DNA of 64,000 nt from Hirschia sp964352025 (GCA_964352025.1 CAYGPZ010000009.1:56506-120505), one strand, 5' to 3'. Positions 26,875-35,778 are shown, counted from the first letter of the stretch. Translations and numbers: made by a program. The notes: generated from the sequence alone by a model not told the origin.

Positions 26875-27402
26875 ATGGATATTAGATCATTAATTCGCAC
26901 AATTCCTGATTACCCAAAGCCGGGAATTATGTTTCGTGATGTCACGACATTAATGGGGCACCCTCAGGGGTTTCGTCGGGCCGTAGATGAATTGGTTCAG
27001 CCATTTGCTGGTTTGAAAATTGATAAAGTTGCGGGAATCGAAGCGCGTGGATTTATTCTAGGTGGCGCTTGTGCACATCAATTATCTGCTGGGTTTGTAC
27101 CTTTGCGAAAAAAAGGCAAGCTTCCATATGATGCGATTTCCCAGTCTTATGAATTAGAATATGGGACAGATGAATTGGAAATGCATGTTGATGCGGTTGC
27201 TGAAGGCGAACGCGTTTTGATTGTAGATGACCTAATTGCGACAGGTGGAACAGCGGAAGCGGGTATCAAATTACTCCAAAAAGCGGGTGCAAAAGTGGAA
27301 GCTGCGATTTTTCTTGTAGACCTTCCAGAATTGGGCGGAAGTCAAAAAATTCAAGATTTAGGCGTCCCAACACAGTCTTTGATGGCTTTTGATGGACATT
27401 AA
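26875..27402 (+). CDS. apt: Adenine phosphoribosyltransferase
   Basis: 175 aa, typical length. PDYPKPGIMFRDVTTLM, VAGIEARGFILGGACAHQLSAGFVPLRKKGKLPY and the PRPP-binding RVLIVDDLIATGGTAEAG are diagnostic. It converts adenine plus PRPP to AMP, salvaging the adenine released by MtnP encoded upstream. Gene spacing (26 bases after the GNAT gene) suggests the same operon. Confidence 0.96.
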   Translation: MDIRSLIRTIPDYPKPGIMFRDVTTLMGHPQGFRRAVDELVQPFAGLKIDKVAGIEARGFILGGACAHQLSAGFVPLRKKGKLPYDAISQSYELEYGTDELEMHVDAVAEGERVLIVDDLIATGGTAEAGIKLLQKAGAKVEAAIFLVDLPELGGSQKIQDLGVPTQSLMAFDGH

Positions 27403-27467
27403 TCGTGTTTTGCCAAGGTTTCAGAAAGGATTAGTGCGTGATAAACGCATATGAAACGTGTTTGACC

Positions 27468-27487
27468 CATTGACCCGAGGGCCAATG
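27468..27487. promoter_or_regulatory. 20-bp near-palindrome in the apt-clpP gap
   Basis: CATTGACCCGAGGGCCAATG is self-complementary except for one pair (6-15). TTGACCC occurs twice in tandem here (27462-27468 and 27470-27476), one of them inside the palindrome. It lies 58 bases upstream of the chosen clpP ATG and could be an operator or a leader hairpin. No factor is known to me. Confidence 0.35.
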
Positions 27488-27545
27488 CATCACACCTAAT
27501 GTGTACAACTATTTTTCCCGAAAGCTCTGGGAGCACTATACGATA

Positions 27546-28142
27546 ATGACTATTAGACTCGACGACGAACAAAACGAAAAGCCACTTGGCGAACCAAATG
27601 CGTTTCTTGAGGAAGCGCTATTTAAAGCACGGACTATCTTGCTGACTGGTGGTATTGACGACAATCAGGCGCGTCGTGTCTGTGAACGTCTTTTAGCACT
27701 TTCTTCTGAAAGCACAGATCCGATCCTGTTAGTGTTGTCTTCACCCGGCGGTCACGTTGAATCAGGTGACATGATCCACGACATGATCAAGTTCGTGCCC
27801 GCAACCGTTAAGGTATTGGGTACGGGATGGGTTGCTTCTGCTGGTGCTCTTATTTATTCGGCAGCGCAAAAAGAAAACCGCTTTGCTTCACCTAATACTC
27901 GCTTCCTTCTTCACGAGCCGCGTGGTGGAGTCGGTGGACAAGCTTCTGATGTTGAGATTCAGGCACGTGAAATTATTCGCATGCGTGAGCGTTTGAACAA
28001 TATTTTCGCTGATGCGACAGGTAAGCCTCTTAAGAAAATCAAGGAAGATACAGATCGTGATTTCTGGATGAGTGCTGAAGAAGCTGTGAAATATGGTCTT
28101 GTTGGCAAGATCGTCACATCACAAAAAGAGATTATGGGTTAA
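27546..28142 (+). CDS. ATP-dependent Clp protease proteolytic subunit (ClpP-type)
   Basis: 198 aa from the ATG at 27546; GGGAG lies 12 bases upstream, and an in-frame ATG at 27501 would add 15 unrelated residues. The catalytic triad is intact: Ser98 in GWVASAGALI, His123 in TRFLLHEPRG, Asp172 in TDRDFWMSAEEA, at almost E. coli ClpP spacing. VLSSPGGHVESGDMIHDMI is the substrate-strand/oxyanion region. No clpX or clpA is adjacent, and the divergence from standard ClpP (WVASAG instead of QAASMG) suggests a second ClpP paralogue rather than the main clpP. It probably forms a cytoplasmic tetradecamer. Confidence 0.87.
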   Translation: MTIRLDDEQNEKPLGEPNAFLEEALFKARTILLTGGIDDNQARRVCERLLALSSESTDPILLVLSSPGGHVESGDMIHDMIKFVPATVKVLGTGWVASAGALIYSAAQKENRFASPNTRFLLHEPRGGVGGQASDVEIQAREIIRMRERLNNIFADATGKPLKKIKEDTDRDFWMSAEEAVKYGLVGKIVTSQKEIMG

Positions 28143-28165
28143 ATTCTAAGACCCAAGATAGATTG

Positions 28166-28198
28166 AAAAAGCCGCTCCTATTTGGGGCGGCTTTTTTT
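28166..28198. terminator. Bidirectional terminator after clpP-type gene
   Basis: AAAGCCGCTCC (28168-28178) and GGGGCGGCTTTTTTT (28184-28198) form a stem with one wobble around a 5-base loop; the plus strand ends in a run of T, the minus strand in T-AAAAA complement. Serves the ClpP-type and TIR genes. Confidence 0.9.
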
Positions 28199-28210
28199 AT
28201 TCCTAGCGCG

Positions 28211-29242
28211 TTAGCTTTGCGCTTGTGTTTTAGAGAATGTTTTTCGGTTCAATCCTTTGAAAAAGCCAATGGGCACCGAGATGAGTGCGCAAAATGGGAA
28301 AAGCACAAGGAATCCGATGAGCGGCGTATAAAAGGCAATGTCACCCGCAGCCATCGCATCTGTGCCGTCAAACTCAGTTGAGCCAGCCCAAGCAAATAGG
28401 GCCGTCACGACAAGCGTTATGCCCATGACCCAGCGTGTTGGTGAATCAAAGTAGAAAGTTGACTTTCGTTTCGCCAAACGTCGCCCAGCAACAATAAGGG
28501 ATCGACCAATTACCAATCCCAATCCTGTAAACAAGAATGCGAGTATTGTGTTCAGCACTAGGTTTTCTACATCTCCGAGCGTTTCGTCATACATGTCTGA
28601 GAAGTGCGCCAGTGCACCTAGGATAACTGCCGCTACGCCTGATATGATGAAGGAGGTAATCCAGAACGTACTTAAAAAGCTACGTTGTTTCTTTTCTTCC
28701 TTTAGAATTTGCGCGACCGACTTATTATTGGGTTGCGCATTGATACCTGCAGCGATGGTGCTGCGCTTGATATCAGCAGCAGCTTCCAATGGTGCGCCAA
28801 ATGGGTTGGTTTCACCTTCGATTGGGGCATCCTCTTCGACGTGACCTGAAGCCGTGCGTCCAACGAGACCTTCTAGACCAAGCCAGATATCTTCAAGCAC
28901 ACCTTTGTCTTTTCCATCCCATCCCTTCAAAGCGACAGTATGGATTTGACGAAATCCCAAAGGCGGAAGTGAACCATCAATTGAAATAGGTAAAAGTCTG
29001 TTTCTGTCACGTCCAACCGCTGCTTCATCTCTTACCCAGTGAGATGCGCGAGATTTGCCGGACCAAAGCACGATCACGGCTTTGGCACTGTCGAGCAGTT
29101 CTTCGATCATGGTTGTGTAATCATCGCCGGCGATGAGGTCTTTGTCCCACCAAACGTCATAGCCTTCTTCGATTAAATGTTCGGCTATGATTTTAGCCGC
29201 GCCTTTATCGACATGAGAGTAGGATATAAAAACATCCGCCAT
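28211..29242 (-). CDS. TIR-domain protein with four C-terminal membrane helices
   Basis: 343 aa from the ATG at 29242, which has GGAGA 7 bases upstream (an in-frame codon at 29266 would add 8 residues). Residues 1-130 are a TIR_2 domain: DVFISYSHVDKGAAKIIAEHL, the BB-loop region WWDKDLIAGDDY, and SGKSRASHWVRDEAAVG, in which Glu73 takes the place of the catalytic Glu of NAD-cleaving TIRs. A polar linker leads to four membrane helices from about residue 195 to 330. The gene is single, between clpP-type and rlmJ genes, with no defence genes beside it. It may sense or degrade NAD at the membrane, or act as a scaffold; sequence alone cannot decide. Confidence 0.8.
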   Translation of the reverse strand: MADVFISYSHVDKGAAKIIAEHLIEEGYDVWWDKDLIAGDDYTTMIEELLDSAKAVIVLWSGKSRASHWVRDEAAVGRDRNRLLPISIDGSLPPLGFRQIHTVALKGWDGKDKGVLEDIWLGLEGLVGRTASGHVEEDAPIEGETNPFGAPLEAAADIKRSTIAAGINAQPNNKSVAQILKEEKKQRSFLSTFWITSFIISGVAAVILGALAHFSDMYDETLGDVENLVLNTILAFLFTGLGLVIGRSLIVAGRRLAKRKSTFYFDSPTRWVMGITLVVTALFAWAGSTEFDGTDAMAAGDIAFYTPLIGFLVLFPFCALISVPIGFFKGLNRKTFSKTQAQS

Positions 29243-29367
29243 TGGCGTATCTCCGTGTGGTTCCAACGCATTAACCTTAGCTTCGCGACGTTATTTTGCA
29301 AATAAAACTATTATGGCAATCGCCTCGCGCTCTTGCTACGCGCGCCAATAGGTTTTAGGCAGCACAG

Positions 29368-30375
29368 ATGAATTATAGACACGCATTTCACGTCGGCAAT
29401 TTTGCAGACATTCTCAAACACCTTGTCCTAACCTTATGCATTGAGCATTTGAAGAAAAAGGATAAGCCGTTTCGTTATATCGATTCTCACGCTGGTATTG
29501 GTCGTTACGATCTAACTGGCGATGAAGCGAGACGTAGTCCTGAATGGCAAGAAGGTATTGCGCGTTTATGGGCAGCGTACAAAGCAGACGAAATTCCGGC
29601 CGATGTCTTGGAAGTGCTGAAACCGTATTTGGAAGCTGTGTCCGAAATTAATTACGATGCTGACTTAGATGCTTATCCGGGGTCTCCCGATCTTGCTGCA
29701 ACTTTGATGCGTGAACAGGATGCATTGCGTCTGACTGAATTGCACCCTGAGGATAAAGAAACGCTCTCAGATCATTTCTTCCGGGACAAACGCGTCAAGA
29801 TCGAGAACCGTAATGGGTATGAAGCGCTTAAAGCTTATATGCCGCCACCAGAGCGCCGCGGTGTCGTGCTTGTCGACCCGCCGTTTGAACACCGCGATGA
29901 GCTCGCTCATATGGCGAAGGGCGCAATGGGCGGTATATCGCGCTGGCCAACAGGATGTTTCATTTTCTGGCGTCCCTTAAAGGATATGGAAAATACAGAG
30001 AAATTCGATGATGGTCTCGCAGAGTGGCTGTTGGACGACATGAATTTCTCACCCGAAAAAGTCTTGCTTGCGGATTTATGGGTCAAAGAAATCGTCGAGC
30101 CGGGACCTTTGTGCGGAGCCGGTGTCGTTGTTGTAAATCCACCTTATGGATTGCAGGAAGCGCTCTTGAAAGTGCTGCCGTGGCTTACAGAGCTATTGCA
30201 ACAGGATGACGGTGCCGGATGGCGGATAAATGCACCAGAAATCGAACCTGACTATGTCGATGAAGAACGACTTCAGGACGAAGAAGAACCATCATCTGAA
30301 TATAATCCAGATGATGGCGATTTTGAATTGGAATCAGAAGACCTTAAAGACTTGGGGCTGTCTGAAGACAATTAG
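29368..30375 (+). CDS. rlmJ: 23S rRNA (adenine(2030)-N6)-methyltransferase RlmJ
   Basis: 335 aa. The start MNYRHAFHVGNFADILKHLVL is diagnostic for RlmJ; YIDSHAGIGRYDL is the SAM-binding region and GVVLVDPPFEHRDE the DPPF catalytic motif. It methylates A2030 of 23S rRNA. The enzyme is normally about 280 aa; here about 50 extra, strongly acidic residues follow the fold (EEEPSSEYNPDDGDFELE onward, with many Asp/Glu and few basic residues). Confidence 0.93.
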   Translation: MNYRHAFHVGNFADILKHLVLTLCIEHLKKKDKPFRYIDSHAGIGRYDLTGDEARRSPEWQEGIARLWAAYKADEIPADVLEVLKPYLEAVSEINYDADLDAYPGSPDLAATLMREQDALRLTELHPEDKETLSDHFFRDKRVKIENRNGYEALKAYMPPPERRGVVLVDPPFEHRDELAHMAKGAMGGISRWPTGCFIFWRPLKDMENTEKFDDGLAEWLLDDMNFSPEKVLLADLWVKEIVEPGPLCGAGVVVVNPPYGLQEALLKVLPWLTELLQQDDGAGWRINAPEIEPDYVDEERLQDEEEPSSEYNPDDGDFELESEDLKDLGLSEDN

Positions 30376-30387
30376 CTGTTAATTGCC

Positions 30388-31656
30388 TTATTGCGATTGC
30401 GAACCTATTTGGAAAAGTCGTCCTTTTTCCGTGTAGAAGACCAAGCCTAATCCGATAGCAATAGAGATCGTGTTACCGATATATATTGGTGCGAGTGTTC
30501 CATCATACCTACTCGCGATCCAGCCACCAAACAGAGCGGCTAAGAATGCACCGGAAAATCCGTAAAGTGCAGACGCTGTACCGGCAATGTGACCAACAGG
30601 TTCCATCCCGATTGCTGAAAAATTGGGCCCGATAAAGCCAAGACACAGGAATGACAAGAATACGAATATGTAGAACAATATGAAGCTCTCATTGCCTGAA
30701 GATGCAATGACTGCATATGTCGCGTTCACGCCCAACATCAATATGAGGGAAGCATGAGACAGGCGCCTCATTCCGTACTTTCCAACCAGTTTGGAATTTA
30801 GCAAATTGGCAATTGCCATGCCGAGTGCAGTTCCTGCAAACCAAAGTGGAAAATTGTCTCCCTTGTGGAATGTTTCGCTATAAATTTGTTCCGATGCGCT
30901 GATATAACTAAACAGAGCACCAAAGATAAATGCTGACGAGACTGAGTAACCTACGGCGAGTTTATTTGTGAAAAACTCGTGATACGACTTAGCTATTCTC
31001 TTTGGCTGAAGAGGGGTTTTGTATTTCGGGTTCAAAGTTTCTGGAAGTCTGAAATAAGACCAGACAGTCATGATGCCGCTATAGATGACAAGAGCCCAGA
31101 AAATTGTTCGCCAATCACCAAATAGTAGAATGCCTTGACCGATGCTCGGAGCAAGTATCGGAGCCGCCATAAATATGAGCATGACAATAGACATTATTTC
31201 TGCCATCGCGCGACCACTATAGCAGTCTCTAGCAACAGCAGCGGCAACGACGCGAATTGCTCCAGCTGAAGCCCCTTGCGCTATTCTAGCCCATATCAGC
31301 ATTTCAAAAGATGGGGCCATAAGACAGGCAATGCTAGCGAGCATGTATACGCTTAAGGAAATGATGAGAATTGGCCGACGTCCAAATCGATCAATAAGCG
31401 GGCCATAGAATATTTGCGATATTCCCATTCCCATAAGATAAACAATCACCACTTGCTGGCGCAGATTGTCATCTTCAAACTTGAACACATTCTGGATGTC
31501 ACCAAGGGCAGGCAACATAATATCTACAGCAGTCGCATTTAGCGCCATTAGACTTGCAATAATACAAACAAATTCCCAAACAGGTAGTCGTTTGAAGTGT
31601 AATTCAGGTTCTTGCTTACCTGATTGCTGTTTTGAATTCGCGTTCAAATTGCTCAT
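30388..31656 (-). CDS. Bcr/CflA-type multidrug efflux MFS transporter
   Basis: 422 aa with twelve predicted membrane segments. PVWEFVCIIASLMALNATAVDIMLPAL is the Bcr/CflA N-terminal block (A-x-D-x-x-L-P), followed by GMGISQIFYGPLIDRFGRRPILI, the MFS loop 2-3 motif, and ARIAQGASAGAIRVVAAAVARD (motif C region R-x-x-Q-G). The C-terminal half shows FIGPNFSAIGMEPVGHIAGTASALYG, conserved in the family. A proton-driven exporter of drugs or small metabolites at the inner membrane. Convergent with rlmJ. Confidence 0.9.
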   Translation of the reverse strand: MSNLNANSKQQSGKQEPELHFKRLPVWEFVCIIASLMALNATAVDIMLPALGDIQNVFKFEDDNLRQQVVIVYLMGMGISQIFYGPLIDRFGRRPILIISLSVYMLASIACLMAPSFEMLIWARIAQGASAGAIRVVAAAVARDCYSGRAMAEIMSIVMLIFMAAPILAPSIGQGILLFGDWRTIFWALVIYSGIMTVWSYFRLPETLNPKYKTPLQPKRIAKSYHEFFTNKLAVGYSVSSAFIFGALFSYISASEQIYSETFHKGDNFPLWFAGTALGMAIANLLNSKLVGKYGMRRLSHASLILMLGVNATYAVIASSGNESFILFYIFVFLSFLCLGFIGPNFSAIGMEPVGHIAGTASALYGFSGAFLAALFGGWIASRYDGTLAPIYIGNTISIAIGLGLVFYTEKGRLFQIGSQSQ

Positions 31657-31761
31657 ATAGTTCCTAGTATTGTAAGGTGCCGGGGAACGTAGCCCCGAAT
31701 TTGAGGCGATAATACATATCGTAGTGAATTTTACGATGCATAAAGGAAATAGATACTGCTT

Positions 31762-32601
31762 ATGACACGTTTGAATTGTGCATGTATTCAGGTTTGTGCT
31801 TCGGAAAATATCGATGAAAATATTCGATCGGTTACATCCCTCATTAAAGATGCTGCAGCGAATGGTGCTCAGTTTATTCTGACACCAGAGAATACCAGTT
31901 TTATGGACATGCGCTCAGGCGCGACACGTAAAATTGCGGTTCGGCAAGAGGATGATAAATGCCTCAAAGTGCTAATGCAGCTAGCTAGCGAATTGGAAAT
32001 CTGGCTGCAGATAGGGTCTTTAGCTGTCTTATCTGAAAGTGGCGAGAAGCTCGCAAACAGATCGTTTTTGATATCCCCCCAAGGAAAGATCGTCGCTCAA
32101 TATGATAAAATACATATGTTCGACGTCGATGTCGGAGATGGCCAATCCTATAGAGAGTCCAAAAGCTTCCAAGCTGGCCAAAATCTAGTTCTTGCGAAAA
32201 CGGAAATTGCAAATATCGGAATGAGTATTTGCTATGACTTGCGGTTTCCTCACATGTTTCGCGAATTAGCTCAAGCGGGTGCGGAATTGATGACGTTGCC
32301 TGCTGCTTTTACGAAGATAACAGGACAAGCGCATTGGCATTCGCTGATCCGAGCGCGCGCTATAGAGAATGGCGTATTTATCTTAGCTGCAGGACAAGGG
32401 GGCACACATGCCGATGGTCGGGAAACGTTTGGGCATTCTATGATTGTATCTCCATGGGGAGAGGTTCTGGCTGAGGCAGATACCGAGCCGTGTTTCATAA
32501 ATGCTGAAATCGATCTGGATATGGTATCCAGCGTACGCAAAAGCCTGCCATCGCTAAAGCATGACCGTGAGTTTGAGTTGACCGTCAAAGACGTTAACTA
32601 G
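31762..32601 (+). CDS. Carbon-nitrogen hydrolase (nitrilase superfamily, NIT1/NIT2-like)
   Basis: 279 aa. The catalytic triad is present: Glu in FILTPENTSFM, Lys in QYDKIHMFDVDV and Cys in GMSICYDLRFP. The CYDLRFPHMFRELAQAGAEL block with RAIENGVFILAAGQGG is typical of the Nit1/Nit2 branch, which includes deaminated-glutathione amidase and omega-amidase. Repair of deaminated glutathione is the most likely job but is not proven. Its 3' end overlaps the small membrane gene on the other strand by 8 bases. Confidence 0.9.
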   Translation: MTRLNCACIQVCASENIDENIRSVTSLIKDAAANGAQFILTPENTSFMDMRSGATRKIAVRQEDDKCLKVLMQLASELEIWLQIGSLAVLSESGEKLANRSFLISPQGKIVAQYDKIHMFDVDVGDGQSYRESKSFQAGQNLVLAKTEIANIGMSICYDLRFPHMFRELAQAGAELMTLPAAFTKITGQAHWHSLIRARAIENGVFILAAGQGGTHADGRETFGHSMIVSPWGEVLAEADTEPCFINAEIDLDMVSSVRKSLPSLKHDREFELTVKDVN

Positions 32602-32779
32602 CGATACACCACAGGCCTGTGCATATTCCTGTTGCGAGTTGAAAAACAACATCTAGTGCACCGCCAATCAATAAAATTGGAAGGCCAACCCAGAGAAATG
32701 CCAGCCATATCGCCATAGGGGTTATGCGTGGCTCTTTAAGTGTATAGCCGGAGATCGTTTTTACTTTCGGTTTGGCCAT
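32594..32779 (-). CDS. Small membrane protein, unknown
   Basis: 61 aa: a basic, cytoplasmic-looking start (MAKPKVKTISGYTLKEPR) then two hydrophobic stretches (IWLAFLWVGLPILLIGGALDVVF and ATGICTGLWCIA). AAAGG lies upstream of the ATG, and frame and gap length support a real gene. The family is unknown to me. It may be a helper subunit or an envelope protein. Confidence 0.55.
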   Translation of the reverse strand: MAKPKVKTISGYTLKEPRITPMAIWLAFLWVGLPILLIGGALDVVFQLATGICTGLWCIAS

Positions 32780-32859
32780 ATGTAATATTGCCTTTCATCG
32801 CAGAACAGTAGAGTGTAAGCGGGTTCACTGTTAACCATAACTGACTAATAATTTGTTTC

Positions 32860-33810
32860 ATGAATGATGTCCTCCAGGTTCGTTGGAACCAAATTGAACG
32901 AACTCAATGGGATTTAGCGCACGCCAATGCATGCGCTGCCTATCAGCAGGATTGGGCGTATGGCGACGTTCTTGAAAAGCAAGGCGCGAAAGTCTGGCGC
33001 GCATCTGTTTCCGGTGAGGATGATTCACTTATCGCGTTAGCGCAGATTATTTCTCGGCCATTCGCTGTTTTAGGACAGTTTGCATTGTGCACGCATGGGC
33101 CAATTTGGCTGGAAGATGTCAACGCGGAAAGCAAGCGTTTTGTTTATAGAGCCTTGAGCAATGCTATCCCCGTAAAGTGGCCGAGGCTTGTGGTGTTTAC
33201 ACCTGATGAGCCTCATGACGCCGTTAAGCCCATTTCCAAAATTAACAGAGTTATGACTGGCGAGGCAACTGTCCGTATAAATTTAGAGCAGGATACTGAA
33301 TCTTTGCGTCTAGCAATGGATCAAAAATGGCGAAACCGCCTGGTTGCCGCTGAAAAGTCTGATCTGAAGTTTGTGAAGGGTGGCTCAAAACCTGCTCAAT
33401 ATCGTTGGCTCTTGGATTTGGAAGAAACGCAGAGAGAAAAACGTGGATATAAAGCCTTACCTGCAGCGCTGACTTTGGATTGGCAAATGTCTAAGTCGAC
33501 AGGTTCAAAGGTCAATGAAATGCAGGGTGTTTCGGTCTATCGAGCAGATAAAGGTAAGGATTGTGCCGGTGCGATGCTCGTCTTGGAGCATGGGGCAATG
33601 GCAACATATCATATAGGCTGGTCGTCCGAAGATGGACGCAAGCAAGGAGCACACAATCTATGCTTATGGAATGCATGTTTGGATTTAAAAGCGCGTGGTT
33701 TTAAGCGTTTTGACCTTGGTGGTGTGAATACACAATCAGGTGCGGGTATTGCTCGTTTTAAAATAGGCACAGGCGGTGAAGTATTTCAGCGCGCCGGTGC
33801 CTTCGTTTAA
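32860..33810 (+). CDS. FemAB/GNAT-like acyltransferase
   Basis: 316 aa. A double-GNAT (FemAB-like) pattern: YQQDWAYGDVLEKQGAKVWRA at the N-terminus, the middle RINLEQDTESLRLAMDQKWRNRLVAAEKSDL (the W-R-N-x-L-x-x-A-E-K block of FemAB proteins), and the C-terminal GAMLVLEHGAMATYHIGWSSEDGRKQGAHNLCLWNACLDLKARGFKRFDLGGVN. Such enzymes transfer amino acids from tRNA, or acyl groups, to peptidoglycan or lipids. The substrate here is unknown. Convergent with ychF, four bases apart. Confidence 0.8.
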   Translation: MNDVLQVRWNQIERTQWDLAHANACAAYQQDWAYGDVLEKQGAKVWRASVSGEDDSLIALAQIISRPFAVLGQFALCTHGPIWLEDVNAESKRFVYRALSNAIPVKWPRLVVFTPDEPHDAVKPISKINRVMTGEATVRINLEQDTESLRLAMDQKWRNRLVAAEKSDLKFVKGGSKPAQYRWLLDLEETQREKRGYKALPAALTLDWQMSKSTGSKVNEMQGVSVYRADKGKDCAGAMLVLEHGAMATYHIGWSSEDGRKQGAHNLCLWNACLDLKARGFKRFDLGGVNTQSGAGIARFKIGTGGEVFQRAGAFV

Positions 33811-33814
33811 GTGA

Positions 33815-34918
33815 TTAAACGTTGAATTTAAAGAGCATGACATCACCATCTTGGACGATGTATTCTTTACCTTCTTGGCGAACCTTACCGGCTTCTTTTG
33901 CGCCTTGCTCACCATTGTATTTTACGTAGTCTTCATACGCAGTGGTTTCAGCGCGGATAAAGCCTTTTTCAAAGTCACCGTGGATTACACCAGCAGCTTT
34001 GGGAGCTGTGCAACCTTCAGGGATTGTCCAAGCACGTGTTTCTTGCGGGCCACATGTGAAATAGGTTTGAAGGTTTAGAAGTTTGTAACCAGCGTGGATG
34101 ACGCGGTTTAGGCCTGGCTCTTCCAGACCAAGTGTTTCTAAAAATTCGTCAGCTTCTTCATCATCTAGAACAGCAATTTCACTTTCGATTTTCGCCGAAA
34201 TAGCAACAGCTTGTGCGCCTTCTTTTTCTGCATGAGCGAACACTTTAGCAGAGAAATCATTTCCGTCTGCCGCACTGTCTTCATCTACATTGGCAATGTA
34301 GAAAACAGGCTTAGATGTGAGCAGTTGAAGCATACGCCATGCTTTTTGCGTATCAGCATCATCTGGGATGTCAGCCGCACGTGCCGGTTTACCATCCTCA
34401 AGCTGCGCCATTGCGAGATCTATAAGTTCTAAAGTGAGCTTTGCGTCTTTATCGCTTCCGCGAGCTTTCTTCTCAAGCGCAGGCTTACGCTTTTCAAGGC
34501 TTTCCATGTCGGCGATCATCAGCTCTGTTTCGACAACTTCATAATCCGCCATCGGGTCGATAGTATCTGACACGTGCGTGACATCATCATCTTCAAAACA
34601 ACGCAGAACGTATGCGATTGCGTCAGTTTCACGGATGTTGGCAAGGAACTGGTTTCCAAGACCCTCACCTTGGCTTGCGCCCTTTACTAGACCAGCAATA
34701 TCCACAAAGTTCATACGCGCCGGAATGATTTCCTTTGAGCTTGCAATATCAGCCAGCGCTTTTAGGCGCTTTTCGGGAACCGCGACTTCACCTTCATTCG
34801 GGTCGATCGTACAGAAAGGGTAGTTCGCCGCTTGCGCATCCGCTGTTTTTGTCAGCGCATTGAACAAAGTTGATTTACCAACGTTGGGAAGACCAACAAT
34901 ACCACATTTAAAACCCAT
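33815..34918 (-). CDS. ychF: Redox-regulated GTP/ATPase YchF
   Basis: 367 aa, normal for the OLA1/YchF group. P-loop GLPNVGKSTLFNAL, then ANYPFCTIDPNEGEVAVP, the switch region VDIAGLVKGASQGEGLGNQFLANIRETDAI, NVDEDS in the altered G4 (which favours ATP over GTP), and a C-terminal TGS domain (NLQTYFTCGPQETRAWTIPEGCTAPKAAGVIH). It binds ribosomes and negatively affects the oxidative stress response in other bacteria. It follows rplY and pth on the same strand. Confidence 0.95.
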   Translation of the reverse strand: MGFKCGIVGLPNVGKSTLFNALTKTADAQAANYPFCTIDPNEGEVAVPEKRLKALADIASSKEIIPARMNFVDIAGLVKGASQGEGLGNQFLANIRETDAIAYVLRCFEDDDVTHVSDTIDPMADYEVVETELMIADMESLEKRKPALEKKARGSDKDAKLTLELIDLAMAQLEDGKPARAADIPDDADTQKAWRMLQLLTSKPVFYIANVDEDSAADGNDFSAKVFAHAEKEGAQAVAISAKIESEIAVLDDEEADEFLETLGLEEPGLNRVIHAGYKLLNLQTYFTCGPQETRAWTIPEGCTAPKAAGVIHGDFEKGFIRAETTAYEDYVKYNGEQGAKEAGKVRQEGKEYIVQDGDVMLFKFNV

Positions 34919-35053
34919 GAGAGGAGGCTCCGAAGTCTAGCTTGCCTGCGTTTGAATATGCGCTTCTGGGCATATTTTCAGGCATTGAATGATTTACCAT
35001 CGGATAAACCCGTATTTTATCCGAAAGGCAATGGGAGAAGTGAATTCTTATGA

Positions 35054-35674
35054 TTAGGTCTTGTTTTGCCGCCTTGATTGATCCTCTTTGGGAGCAGGGG
35101 CGAGGCGCATGACTTCAGCTTGGAAACGCTCATCATCACCAGCAGCAAGGAAGTGGATAGCGCGGGCACATGCATCTAACATATCATCCAGCCATTTTGC
35201 TTCTGATTTTGCGAAATCAGAAAGCACATGACCTTGGACACGTGATTTGTCACCGGGATGTCCGACACCAAGGCGGGTGCGACGGACGTCCTTGCTGGCT
35301 TGGGCCATAATCGAGCGCATACCGTTATTGCCAGAGTGACCGCCACCGACTTTCATACGGACACGACCCGGAGCGAGATCTATTTCATCGTGAAAAATGA
35401 CTGTCTGGTCCGGCGGTATTTTGAAAAAATTCATCGCTTCGCCAACAGAACGTCCACTGTCATTGTAGAATGTTTGCGGCTTCAACAGTAGAGTCTTGAT
35501 GCGTTTGCCATTCGCGTCTGTGATAAAACCATCGGATATTTTACCCTGAAACTTTGATTTCCAAGGCCCGAACCCATGCATGCTGGCGATGGCATCAATC
35601 GCCATGAAGCCGATATTGTGGCGGTTGCCTTTGTATTGATCGCCGGGATTGCCCAGTCCAACGAGTAATAACAT
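35054..35674 (-). CDS. pth: Peptidyl-tRNA hydrolase
   Basis: 206 aa from the ATG at 35674, which has GGAG 6 bases upstream; the frame stays open to 35749, but the extra 25 residues match nothing in Pth. MLLLVGLGNPGDQYKGNRHNIGFMAIDAIA contains the catalytic His of RHN; LKPQTFYNDSGRSVGEAMNFF and FHDEIDLAPGRVRMKVGGGHSGNNGMRSI complete the active site. It recycles peptidyl-tRNAs. A basic C-terminal tail follows. It lies between rplY and ychF, as in many bacteria. Confidence 0.94.
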   Translation of the reverse strand: MLLLVGLGNPGDQYKGNRHNIGFMAIDAIASMHGFGPWKSKFQGKISDGFITDANGKRIKTLLLKPQTFYNDSGRSVGEAMNFFKIPPDQTVIFHDEIDLAPGRVRMKVGGGHSGNNGMRSIMAQASKDVRRTRLGVGHPGDKSRVQGHVLSDFAKSEAKWLDDMLDACARAIHFLAAGDDERFQAEVMRLAPAPKEDQSRRQNKT

Positions 35675-35778
35675 GAAAGGCTCCGTATCTTTGTCGGCAG
35701 TAGATATAAAAGGTAGTAGCGCGAAGAGTTTGGAAAGCAAACCAGACATACTTTATTTATTCCTTTGCGCCGGACAGA

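Noticed and set aside
27501..27545. Upstream ATG for the ClpP-type protein
   Set aside because: No ribosome site and 15 residues unlike any ClpP; the ATG at 27546 fits the family.
28211..29242. TIR gene as part of a defence island
   Set aside because: Neighbours are a ClpP-type protease gene, rlmJ and a transporter; no restriction, CBASS, Thoeris or toxin partner is seen.
35001..35023. CGGATAAA/TTTATCCG hairpin between pth and ychF as a terminator
   Set aside because: No U-tract on either strand; at most an intergenic processing hairpin.
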